A stretch of DNA of 64,000 bases from CBIHON01 sp966211965 (lineage in GTDB: Bacteria; Pseudomonadota; Gammaproteobacteria; Burkholderiales; Burkholderiaceae_D), in assembly GCA_966211965.1 (NCBI GenBank), contig CBIHON010000001.1, positions 248,001-312,000 on the forward strand, in the 5' to 3' direction. Position numbers and translations under genes: made by a program. The notes below the pieces were generated by a model. The model was not told where the DNA came from, did no database searches, and worked only from the letters and a program-made list of their open reading frames with translations. This document shows positions 44,178-51,935 of this stretch, one piece after another (the first letter of the stretch is position 1; each line of letters starts with the position of its first letter).

Positions 44178-44714
44178 TCAGGGACGCTCTTCATATGGTT
44201 TGTCGGCGCATGCAGCCGTCCCATGCGGGTTCGCCATGTCACACGCGAGGGCACGCTGAAGATAGGACGGAAAGATTTGAGGACGCTCGATGCACCGCGC
44301 AACCGAAACGAGTTTTCCCTTCGGATCTGAGACAGAAACACCGGCGCCGTCCGGACCGGTTGTGGAGAAAACCTGGTACACGTAGCCTTTGTTTGAAAAC
44401 CTGATGGAGACGCGATAGTCAGCACCTCTCTTCACGTGCGAGAAACGAAGAGCAGTCTGCCCGCTCGATGGATCAGGAGGAAACAACAGGTCGGGGCTGC
44501 CGCCCTGGACGCCGTATCGGTATTGAAGGTCTTTCCATTTACGGCCCGGTTCGATCTCGGTAGCGCAGATGGCGATGAACTTGCCGTTGCGATTGGATTC
44601 GCACATGAACAATGGGTCGGGACAATCGCTCGCTTGCGCCATGCAACAGGGTACATGGACGGCTGCGGCCCAGAGCAACGCGCAGGTATGGCGTCTCAAG
44701 TGCGCAGTATTCAT
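44178..44714 (-). CDS. Secreted protein of unknown function
   Basis: A 178-residue protein not recognised as a named family. A signal peptide (ALLWAAAVHVPCCM, cut near MAQAS) is followed by several cysteines (SDCPDPLFMCESN, ICATE, RCIE, ACDM, ACAD), likely disulfide-bonded in the periplasm or outside. Repeated beta-type segments (YRVSIRFSNKGYVYQVFST) suggest a small beta-rich domain. No operon partner is evident. Confidence 0.65.
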   Translation of the reverse strand: MNTAHLRRHTCALLWAAAVHVPCCMAQASDCPDPLFMCESNRNGKFIAICATEIEPGRKWKDLQYRYGVQGGSPDLLFPPDPSSGQTALRFSHVKRGADYRVSIRFSNKGYVYQVFSTTGPDGAGVSVSDPKGKLVSVARCIERPQIFPSYLQRALACDMANPHGTAACADKPYEERP

Positions 44715-44927
44715 GAGTAGATCGACTCCGGCAGATTCGCCTCGCGCAGGCTGGCATGGGTCGTTGAAATTGCGCAGCCGAAAGGCAGGCTGATGCGCGA
44801 GGCGATTTTTATCATCGTTGTCCCTGATCTGTGCGGATGAGGGTCGAGCGGATGCACTGGCTTGCTTGCGCCCCAGATATTTGCCAATATTTTTGCTGTT
44901 ATCTGCATCGCAAATATTGCCTGGAAA

Positions 44928-45869
44928 TCATGCTGCCGCTTGCGCCAAAATCCATTGCCGGAAATGCCGTATCGCACGTTCCTCATAGCACTCCTGCGGC
45001 GTCAGCAGATAGTATTCGCCCGCGCTGGCAAGCGTGGCGGGAAACGGCCGCGCCAACTCCCCGTTCAAGTCAAAACTGTCAGCCAGTATCGATGGTACCA
45101 GAGCGACGCCCTGGCCTTCGCGCGCCGCTTGCAATGACATGAAGTATTGGCCGAAGTCGATCGCGTTTTTCAGCGGATCGATTTTGGAGCCGTGCGCATG
45201 CAACCAATCCTGCCATGCATGGCGCCGGATCGCGGTGTGGATCAAGCGGTGGCGCCGCAGGTCGGCCAGTTTTTTCAGAGGCGGCCCGGCATCCAAAAGG
45301 CGCTTGCTGCAAACCGGCACCAGCACATCCGGAAACAGCAGATCAGCATGCACGCCGCGCCACTCTTTCACCATCTCGCCGCCGATGCGCGGTTGCCCAT
45401 CTCCATAGCGCTTGCCCGGCAAGGCGCCGGCCTTGATCGCCATGTCGATCCGCTGCGTCTTGAAGTCGACCGGCTCGACCGACGAAATGATGCGCACGTC
45501 GATGTCCTTGTTGGCTTGCCAGAATGAAGTCAGCCGCGGCATCAGCCAGAGCGAGGCAAGACTCGGCAGCACGCCTATCGACAACACGCTGCGAACGCGC
45601 CGGCCGCCGGCAATGACGCTTGCTTCCTCGATCTTTTCGAAGGCGTTGCGGATGGCCTGATAGTACGCCTGGCCTTCCTCGGTCAACTCGATTTTCCTGG
45701 TGAGGCGGACGAACAGCTTGCGCTGCAGGTGATCTTCCAGGATGCGCACCTGGCGGCTGATTGCGCTCTGCGTGACATGCAATTCCTGCGCTGCTCTGGT
45801 GAAAGACAGGCAGCGCGCGGCGGCTTCGAATGCGCGCAGGGCGGGCAGCGGTGGGAGCGTCCGCTTCAT
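44928..45869 (-). CDS. LysR-family regulator (GcvA-like)
   Basis: A protein of about 313 residues. The N-terminal winged helix reads LPALRAFEAAARCLSFTRAA and QSAISRQVRILEDHLQRKLF; the C-terminal ligand-binding domain contains DVRIISSVEPVDF and LQAAREGQGVALVPSILAD. MKRTLPPLPALRAFE is the typical GcvA-subgroup start at 45869; 45896 is an alternative. It is divergent from the aspartate dehydrogenase gene and probably controls it, through sites in the shared 128-base gap. Confidence 0.92.
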   Translation of the reverse strand: MKRTLPPLPALRAFEAAARCLSFTRAAQELHVTQSAISRQVRILEDHLQRKLFVRLTRKIELTEEGQAYYQAIRNAFEKIEEASVIAGGRRVRSVLSIGVLPSLASLWLMPRLTSFWQANKDIDVRIISSVEPVDFKTQRIDMAIKAGALPGKRYGDGQPRIGGEMVKEWRGVHADLLFPDVLVPVCSKRLLDAGPPLKKLADLRRHRLIHTAIRRHAWQDWLHAHGSKIDPLKNAIDFGQYFMSLQAAREGQGVALVPSILADSFDLNGELARPFPATLASAGEYYLLTPQECYEERAIRHFRQWILAQAAA

Positions 45870-45889
45870 CGGGGATGGAGAGAAAAAAT

Positions 45890-45966
45890 CATGCATAACT
45901 TTAACGCATGCATCGGACGCAAACAAATCGTTTGTGGTGCAAAGCGCGCAAAACTACCATGCATCG
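45890..45966. promoter_or_regulatory. Three CATGCAT sites in the LysR/aspartate dehydrogenase gap
   Basis: CATGCAT occurs at 45890-45896, 45907-45913 and 45958-45964; the last two extend to CATGCATCG. Spacings are 17 and 51 bases. CAAAC/GTTTG forms another small inverted repeat at about 45920-45934. The arrangement is plausible for multi-site binding by the divergent LysR protein. Confidence 0.45.
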
Positions 45967-45997
45967 AACATTGACATTGGATAGAAAGGGAATACCC

Positions 45998-46819
45998 ATG
46001 AAGGGCGCTGAACAGAATCCGGAAATCCGTATCGCAATCGCAGGTCTGGGCGCAATCGGCAAAGCCATCGCCGGCGCGCTGGATGAAGGCATCGGGGGCA
46101 TGCGCCTGGCGGCCGTGGCGCAACGCGATGCCGCAGCTGCGGCATGGTTGAAAGGGCTGCGCCGGCCGGTCGCGTTGGCAGAATTGCCTGAACTGGCATC
46201 GCTGGCCGACATCGTGATCGAATGCGCGCCGGCCGGGTTGTTGCCGCAGATCGCAGAGCCGGTTTTAAGGGCAGGGAAGAAATTGGTCGTCCTCAGTTCC
46301 GGCGCCTTGCTTGCGCAGCCGCATCTGTTGGATCTGGCACGAGAACATGGCGGAAAGATCCTGGTGGCGAGCGGCGCGCTGGGAGGACTCGATGCAGTGG
46401 CAGCGATGGCCGAGGGGGAAATATATTCGGCAAAACTGGTGACGCACAAACCTGCAGCAAGCCTGCGCGGCGCCGGCTATTTGCTCGAACATGGCATTGA
46501 GCTCGAAGGGATCGGCGCTCCCTTGTGCGTGTTTTCCGGAACGGCGCGCGAAGCGGTTCGCGGTTTTCCCGCCAATCTGAATGTCGCCGCTGCGCTCGCG
46601 CTGGCAGGCATCGGCGCCGACCTGACAATGGTCGAACTATGGGCAGACCCGAACGCCACCTGCAATAGCCATACGATTCACATCGAGTCCGATGCAGGCA
46701 AGATGGCCATGACGATCGAGGCCATGCCATCGGCCAATCCGAAAACCTCGCGCATGGCAGCGCAATCCGTGCTGGCAGTGCTGAGAAAGATGGCGGCGCC
46801 CTTGCAGTTGGGGTCTTGA
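45998..46819 (+). CDS. L-aspartate dehydrogenase
   Basis: A 273-residue protein of the aspartate dehydrogenase (NadX/DUF108) family. The nucleotide fold is IRIAIAGLGAIGKAIAGAL. IVIECAPAGLLPQIAEPVL, VVLSSGALLAQ, LVASGALGGLDAV, FPANLNVAAALALAGIGAD and WADPNATCNSHTI follow. It would convert L-aspartate to iminoaspartate/oxaloacetate with NAD(P), serving aspartate catabolism or NAD synthesis. AAGGGA lies five bases before the ATG at 45998; the longer frame to 45908 runs through the operator region and is rejected. Confidence 0.92.
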   Translation: MKGAEQNPEIRIAIAGLGAIGKAIAGALDEGIGGMRLAAVAQRDAAAAAWLKGLRRPVALAELPELASLADIVIECAPAGLLPQIAEPVLRAGKKLVVLSSGALLAQPHLLDLAREHGGKILVASGALGGLDAVAAMAEGEIYSAKLVTHKPAASLRGAGYLLEHGIELEGIGAPLCVFSGTAREAVRGFPANLNVAAALALAGIGADLTMVELWADPNATCNSHTIHIESDAGKMAMTIEAMPSANPKTSRMAAQSVLAVLRKMAAPLQLGS

Positions 46820-46846
46820 GTCTGTCAGCACGGCGGCGTGCGCCTG

Positions 46847-46863
46847 GAGCCTGTTATGAACTC
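46847..46863. repeat. 17-bp repeat, inverted copy at 48558-48574
   Basis: GAGCCTGTTATGAACTC here is the exact reverse complement of 48558-48574. The two copies enclose the GNAT and EamA genes. Confidence 0.6.
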
Positions 46864-47321
46864 GAACTAGCAACATTCGAAAGCGACAGCCGCATCGGGA
46901 CGAAGCATATGCCGTGCTTTTCAACCAATGGGCCTGTCCTGGTGAAGCCGAAGCGCTCATAGACGGGAACGGCAAGGCGCGAGGAGTTGACTGTAAAACA
47001 GTCGACGTCTCCAACCTCGGCCACCGCTTGCCAAAGCCGTGCGGCCACACCACGCCGCTGAAACTCTGGCGCCACAAACAGGTGGAAGACGTGACTGCGA
47101 TCACGCATGGCAATAAAACCCGCGAGTTCGTGTCCTTCAAATGCCGCGATGTACCGGTAGCGCGGGTCGGCGATGTAGCCTGCCTCGGCGGCCGGGGAGA
47201 CGGATTCAAAGAATTGTTCCGCCCCCGTTGCGCCGGGATGAATCGTGAAGTCATGCGAGAATCGCCGGATCAATGCGCTGATCGCGGCGGCGTGTCCGAT
47301 ATGGGGAGCTCGAAATTCCAT
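46854..47321 (-). CDS. GNAT-family N-acetyltransferase
   Basis: A protein of about 155 residues. The acetyl-CoA motif is HLFVAPEFQRRGVAARLWQ, after YIAAFEGHELAGFIAMRD, and NSSRLAVPVYERFGFTRTG completes the fold. The substrate is unknown. The start at 47321 (MEFRAPHIG) is the family start. The last residues and the stop are encoded inside a 17-base repeat (46847-46863), so the tail may have been set by repeat insertion. It converges with aspartate dehydrogenase. Confidence 0.9.
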   Translation of the reverse strand: MEFRAPHIGHAAAISALIRRFSHDFTIHPGATGAEQFFESVSPAAEAGYIADPRYRYIAAFEGHELAGFIAMRDRSHVFHLFVAPEFQRRGVAARLWQAVAEVGDVDCFTVNSSRLAVPVYERFGFTRTGPLVEKHGICFVPMRLSLSNVASSSS

Positions 47322-47517
47322 GGAGGCGGGTTGTACCGTAAGCAGGTTCAGGAACAAAACCAGCATCTTAACTATTTTTTCGGCGCGCAAATCGTCGGGT
47401 TTCGTTCCTCGACCAGCCGATGCACAGCAAGCCATTTCCATCCCGTGTCCGATTCCGGCCAGCAAAGCTTTTCGATCCCCGCTATCCTTCATACATTCCC
47501 ATCACCAAGGAACGCCC

Positions 47518-48405
47518 ATGCGCAGCGCCGACCTCATTCGCCTTCTTTCCCTCGCCGCCATCTGGGGCGCGTCCTTTCTCTTCATGCGCATCGTGGCGCC
47601 TGTACTCGGGGCGCTGTGGACCGCCGAAGTCCGCGTCGCGCTGGCGGGCATCGCGATGCTGCTGTTCATGGCGGCGACCCGGCGCGCAATGTGCTTCGGC
47701 AGGAACTGGAAGCAGTACCTGATCCTCGGCACGATCAATTCGGCGTTGCCGTTCGCACTATTTTCTTACGCGGCCCTGACCCTGCCGGCCGGCTATTCCG
47801 CGATCGTCAACGCCACCAGCCCGCTATGGGGCGCCCTGATCGGCGCGGCGGTATTGGGCGAGCGGCTGACTGCGCGCAAGACCGCCGGCCTGCTCATCGG
47901 CATCGCGGGTGTGGCATTCCTCGTGCGGCTCGGCCCCGCGCAGTTTACGCCGCAAGTGCTGGTCGCCGCGCTGGCGTGCACCGGGGCGGCGATGTGCTAC
48001 GGCATCGCGGGCGCGTATTCGAAGAAAGCCTCGCTGAGCATCGCGCCGCCCTTGATGGCGACCGGCTCGCAACTGGCGGCGGCGCTGGTGCTCCTGCCCT
48101 TTTTGCCGCTGTCGCCGCTGCGCGGTGAAGTCACGCCCTTCATTCTTCTGGTCGCCACGGCGCTGGCCTTGCTGTGCAGTGCGGTCGCCTACTTTCTCTA
48201 TTTCCGCCTGATCGCCGACCTGGGACCGACCAAGGCCTTGACCGTGACTTTCTTGATTCCCCTGTTTGCCTTGGTGTGGGGAGCGCTCTTTCTGCAGGAA
48301 AGCGTCAACCTGAATACGCTGATCGGATGCGCATTGGTGGTGTTGGCGACCTGGCTGGTGCTGTTTCCGGGACGCAGCCTTGGCCGGGATGTCGTGAAGC
48401 GTTAG
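47518..48405 (+). CDS. EamA/DMT-family transporter
   Basis: A 295-residue inner-membrane protein with ten predicted helices in two EamA repeats. The first repeat has WGASFLFMRIVAPVLGALW, LPAGYSAIVNATSPLWGAL and GERLTARKTAGLLIGIAGV. The second ends in LGPTKALTVTFLIPLFALVWG and LQESVNLNTLIGCALVVLAT. Such proteins export amino acids or other metabolites; the substrate is unknown. AAGGA precedes the ATG at 47518. It is divergent from the GNAT gene and its stop directly abuts a palindrome. Confidence 0.93.
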   Translation: MRSADLIRLLSLAAIWGASFLFMRIVAPVLGALWTAEVRVALAGIAMLLFMAATRRAMCFGRNWKQYLILGTINSALPFALFSYAALTLPAGYSAIVNATSPLWGALIGAAVLGERLTARKTAGLLIGIAGVAFLVRLGPAQFTPQVLVAALACTGAAMCYGIAGAYSKKASLSIAPPLMATGSQLAAALVLLPFLPLSPLRGEVTPFILLVATALALLCSAVAYFLYFRLIADLGPTKALTVTFLIPLFALVWGALFLQESVNLNTLIGCALVVLATWLVLFPGRSLGRDVVKR

Positions 48406-48521
48406 CAGGCTGTTGAAAAACGTAGCGAGCAGGCCGAGATCGAGGAGCGCACGCGTACGCGTGGTACGCCGAGCACCGCAGACCTCGAGATCGGTCTGCG
48501 CAGCAGTTTTTCAACAGCCTG
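48406..48521. repeat. Large palindromic element with 16-bp perfect ends
   Basis: CAGGCTGTTGAAAAAC (48406-48421) is exactly inverted at 48506-48521. Inner arms also pair imperfectly, and the centre carries GCGTACGCGTGGTACG. It starts one base after the EamA stop and may act as its terminator. Confidence 0.7.
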
Positions 48522-48525
48522 TTAG

Positions 48526-48576
48526 AGCTTGTAGCGTGCGCTGCGCGACCCCTGCTTGAGTTCATAACAGGCTCTA
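48526..48576. repeat. Degenerate palindrome ending in the 17-bp repeat
   Basis: AGAGCTTGTAGC at the left and GAGTTCATAACAGGCTC (48558-48574) at the right are partly complementary at their ends (GAGCNTGT). It adjoins the palindrome at 48406-48521. Confidence 0.45.
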
Positions 48577-48748
48577 GGCCGTGCATACAACACGCGTTGC
48601 TCCATCGTGATAGGACAGGAGGATGCGATGGAGTCTCGGAGGTTGATGACCGGCCTGCAAACTTATGTCATATTATCGCCGACATGCCTTGCAGAAATCC
48701 TGCAAACCGGATGGTGAACCATCCGACCAACATGAGAATGCCTGCGCT

Positions 48749-49813
48749 ATGAGCGGTCCGATCACAGCCATCGTCGTTGCCCATCCCGTAGCGGCCCTGC
48801 TCTCGGCCGCCGGCATTCATGCGGCGCTTGCCGTTGCTCAAGCTTATGCGGATGCCGCAGCCTTACATCAGTCAAACGAGGCAAACCGCGATGCGACCCG
48901 CATCGCGCAAAACACCGCAACCGGGCAAGGACTGCATGCATTGACGGAGCAGGCACAAGCAGCCGAAACCGCATTCGACCAGCTCGCCACGTTCGCCGAA
49001 CGCCTCGGCATCGCGCAGCAGGTGCGCGCCACACGTCCATGCAAGCCGGAGGCGGCCGACTTCGCTGCCTTGGCTTCCTATATCCATGCGCTGCAGATGC
49101 TGTCCGAAGAACTGCGCGCGATCCTGCTCACCGAAGCAGCGCGACAGATGGACACGCTGCCGGATCTGCCAAACGAGATTGCGATGCCGGCTGCCTCCGC
49201 ACCGCAAAAACTCACGCAACGCCTGCTTGCCCGCATCGCTCATCTTGGTGCGCCGCCGCAGGACATCCAGGACATCGCCCTCGAACTTGACGGCAGCTTG
49301 CCGGGCGAACGCGCCGATCTGCTCGCCGCCGAACTGCGCGCCCGAATCCAGCGGCACGTCGAAGCACTGCAAAAGCGCCAGGTGCAGGAAGCGACCGCCG
49401 TCATCATCGAACAGTCGCTCAAGGATCTCGGCTATCAGGTCGAGGAAGTCGCCGACACGCTGTTCGTCGAAGGCGGCGTGGTGCATTTCCGGCGCCAGGG
49501 CTGGGGCGAATACATGGTGCGCATGCGCATCGACGCCAAAGCCGGCTCCGCCAATTTCAACGTCATTCGCGCGGTCGAAGCCGGCAACAACGAGCGCAGC
49601 GTGCTCGACCATATCGCCGAGGACCGCTGGTGCGCCGAGTTTCCGGCATTGCTGAAGGCGCTGGAAGCACGCGGCGTGCAATTGAACGTGACGCGCCGGC
49701 TGCAAGCAGGGGAATTGCCGGTGCAATTGGTCGAAGCAGGCAAGCTGCCGAAATTCGCCGACGAAGACAACGCAACCCGCACCGCCCAACCCTTGGCCCG
49801 CGAGATCAAATGA
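48749..49813 (+). CDS. Unknown protein of the AAA/radical SAM/kinase locus
   Basis: A protein of about 354 residues that I do not recognise. The N-terminal half is Ala-rich and helical (residues about 10-110, with AQAYADAAALHQSNEANRDA and EQAQAAETAFDQLATFAERL), perhaps a coiled coil. A hydrophobic patch at residues 8-30 is too polar to be a certain membrane helix. The C-terminal part (about residues 225-330) looks like a folded alpha/beta domain: AVIIEQSLKDLGYQVEEVAD, VVHFRRQGWGEYMVRMRID and AEDRWCAEFPALLKALEARG. The ATG at 48749 is chosen; a longer start at 48665 is possible. The stop overlaps the AAA+ gene by four bases, so the two products are probably partners. Confidence 0.75.
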   Translation: MSGPITAIVVAHPVAALLSAAGIHAALAVAQAYADAAALHQSNEANRDATRIAQNTATGQGLHALTEQAQAAETAFDQLATFAERLGIAQQVRATRPCKPEAADFAALASYIHALQMLSEELRAILLTEAARQMDTLPDLPNEIAMPAASAPQKLTQRLLARIAHLGAPPQDIQDIALELDGSLPGERADLLAAELRARIQRHVEALQKRQVQEATAVIIEQSLKDLGYQVEEVADTLFVEGGVVHFRRQGWGEYMVRMRIDAKAGSANFNVIRAVEAGNNERSVLDHIAEDRWCAEFPALLKALEARGVQLNVTRRLQAGELPVQLVEAGKLPKFADEDNATRTAQPLAREIK

Positions 49814-51645
49814 CACCGACACCGCCACGCTGGCTGGCAGACCTGGAACGCCTGCTGCCGATCCGTTCGCAATTTGTCGTATCGGGCAGCATCCGCGACA
49901 GCTTCCTGACGGCCTTGCCCTCCGGCGCCGCGCTGGTGCCGCTGGTGCGCGCCCTGTGGGAATCGCTGAAGGCGCGCGACTATCGATTCTTCCTGGTGTA
50001 TGACCCGGCCGACGGTTTGCGCGTGTATCCCGACGAACCGGTGCAGCGCGAGCAGGCCGAACGTTTATTCGACCTGAAACTCGCCAACGGCTCCCAGATG
50101 GTGAGCCTGGAAACCCTGGCCTGCGTGATGAAAAAGCTGAGCACGCAGAGGGAGGCGCGTTGCGTGCTGATCCTCGATTTCGCCTCGCGCCTGACGCGCC
50201 ATGTCGAGCATCTGACCGAAGGCGAGCACCGCTTTTTTGTCGCGGCGGAAAAACTGTCCCTGCAAGCCGCGCCGGTAGTGCCGCGCGAAGGCGGCAAGCC
50301 GCAGTACAACCCGGTGCTGTGGCTGGTCAACCGCGCGCAGGATTTGCCGTCGTGGTTCACGCTTGATAGCGAACGTGTCGCCAGCTTGGTGATCAGCAAG
50401 CCTGAATATGAAACCCGGCAAGCAGCAGCCGCACAGCTGGCACCGCTATTTCTCGGCTTCACTGAAGCCGCCGCGCCGGCACGCGAGCAATTCGTGAAAA
50501 ATTTTGCCGAAGGCACGGAAGGCATGAGCCTCACCGCGCTCTCCGACATCACCGAACTGGCCGACCGCCGGCAACTGGGCATCCAGGACATCGACGATGC
50601 GGTGCGCTGCTACAAGGTGGGCGCGCTCGACAATCCCTGGCGCAAGGATTATCTGCGCGAAAAAATCCGCGGTGCGCAAGGCTTCATCGAAGACCGCGTC
50701 AAGGGTCAGCGCCAAGCGGTGGTGAAGACGCTCGACATCCTCAAGCGCTCGGTGATGGGTTTGACCGGCGCGCAAGCCAGATCGGGCGGCAGCCGACCGC
50801 GCGGGGTGCTGTTCTTCGCCGGGCCTACCGGGGTCGGCAAGACCGAACTGGCGAAGACATTGACGCAACTGGTGTTCGGCGACGAGCGCGCCTACCTGCG
50901 CTTCGACATGAGCGAGTTCGCGGAAGAACATACCAGCGCTCGCCTGCTCGGCGCCCCTCCCGGCTATATCGGCTTTGATGCCGGCGGAGAGCTGACCAAT
51001 GCGGTGCGCGAGAAGCCGTTCTCGGTAGTGCTGTTCGACGAAATCGAAAAAGCGCATCCGCGCATCCTCGACAAGTTTTTGCAGATCCTGGAAGACGGGC
51101 GCTTGACCGACGGGCGCAGCGACACCGCGTATTTTTCCGAGACGATCCTGGTATTCACTTCCAACCTGGGCATCTATGTCGAGGATGCGCAAGGGCAGCG
51201 GGTGCAGAGCGTGCGTCCCGGCGATCCTTATGAGACGGTTGAATTCAAGGTGCGCGAAGCGATCGGCAATTACTTCAAATTCAAACTGTCGCGGCCCGAG
51301 CTATTGAATCGCATCGGCGACAACATCGTGGTGTTCAATTTCATCACGCCGGATGTGGCGGAACGGATTTTCGACGGCATGCTGAGAAATGTCGCACGCC
51401 GCTTGCATGAAGAGCTCAAGGTGCAGCTTGCGATGCCCGCGGAAGTGCGCAAGGCCTTGCTGGAGCGTTGCACGCGCGACCTTGACAATGGCGGGCGCGG
51501 GATTGGAAATCAGTTGGAGTCGGTGTTCATCAATCCCTTGTCGCGGGCGTTGTTTGAGACGGATTTGGAGGGGAAGCAGCGGCTGGCGATTATGGGGATT
51601 AGCGAGGTGGATAAGGTGGTCACGTTGGAGGTGCAAAGCGCTTGA
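49810..51645 (+). CDS. Two-domain AAA+ ATPase, degenerate D1 and ClpB-like D2
   Basis: A 611-residue protein. The first 300 residues follow an AAA-like layout without a Walker A loop: ERLLPIRSQFVVSGSIRDSF, a Walker-B-like strand CVLILDFASRL, and a sensor-like NPVLWLVNRAQDLPSWF. The second half is a full ClpA/ClpB-type D2: Walker A GPTGVGKTELAKTL at about residue 338, Walker B VVLFDEIEKAHP near 406, GAPPGYIGFDAGGELT, ILVFTSNLG, LSRPELLNRIGDNIVVF with the arginine finger, and a small C-terminal domain (GGRGIGNQLE). There is no ClpP-binding loop or Clp N-domain. It probably remodels a client linked to its partner genes. Confidence 0.85.
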   Translation: MTPTPPRWLADLERLLPIRSQFVVSGSIRDSFLTALPSGAALVPLVRALWESLKARDYRFFLVYDPADGLRVYPDEPVQREQAERLFDLKLANGSQMVSLETLACVMKKLSTQREARCVLILDFASRLTRHVEHLTEGEHRFFVAAEKLSLQAAPVVPREGGKPQYNPVLWLVNRAQDLPSWFTLDSERVASLVISKPEYETRQAAAAQLAPLFLGFTEAAAPAREQFVKNFAEGTEGMSLTALSDITELADRRQLGIQDIDDAVRCYKVGALDNPWRKDYLREKIRGAQGFIEDRVKGQRQAVVKTLDILKRSVMGLTGAQARSGGSRPRGVLFFAGPTGVGKTELAKTLTQLVFGDERAYLRFDMSEFAEEHTSARLLGAPPGYIGFDAGGELTNAVREKPFSVVLFDEIEKAHPRILDKFLQILEDGRLTDGRSDTAYFSETILVFTSNLGIYVEDAQGQRVQSVRPGDPYETVEFKVREAIGNYFKFKLSRPELLNRIGDNIVVFNFITPDVAERIFDGMLRNVARRLHEELKVQLAMPAEVRKALLERCTRDLDNGGRGIGNQLESVFINPLSRALFETDLEGKQRLAIMGISEVDKVVTLEVQSA

Positions 51646-51727
51646 ATGTTATTCCATAGATAGATCTGAAATATATATCCATCGCTCTCGAATTATTGGA
51701 TTTTTTCAAATTCATGACTAACTTTTT

Positions 51728-51791
51728 GCAGGGGGGGTGAAACCCGCGCGGTACGACTCCAAAAGAACCGAGCGGATTTCACCTGCCCTGC
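51728..51791. repeat. Imperfect palindrome after the AAA+ gene
   Basis: GCAGGGGGGGTGAAACC (from 51728) pairs imperfectly with GGATTTCACCTGCCCTGC (to 51791); the inner parts CGCGCGGT and ACCGAGCG also pair. It may terminate the AAA+ transcript. Confidence 0.5.
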
Positions 51792-51804
51792 ACCAACCCG
51801 TAAA

Positions 51805-51935
51805 TTTTAGAGCAGTTTCAGCCTGACTGTACAGGAGCCAAGGTTGAGCCGAGAAGCGCAACCGTACGAATGGTACGGTGAGCATCGCAGGCGCAAGATT
51901 GGCCGTGTACGGTCAGGATGAAATTGCTCTAGAAC
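51805..51935. repeat. Palindromic element with TAGAGCA ends and GTACG core
   Basis: TTTTAGAGCAGTTTCAGCC (from 51805) is matched, with a few mismatches, by the inverse at 51915-51933. The next inner arms CTGACTGTACA and TGTACGGTCAG also pair. The centre has CCGTACGAATGGTACGGTG. It ends at the chemoreceptor stop codon. Confidence 0.65.

Noticed and set aside
43928..44425. 165-codon minus-strand frame
   Set aside because: It overlaps the secreted-protein gene in another frame and has no signal peptide or family resemblance.
44711..44986. 91-codon minus-strand frame between the secreted protein and LysR genes
   Set aside because: It overlaps the 3' end of the LysR gene, and its composition gives no support for a real protein.
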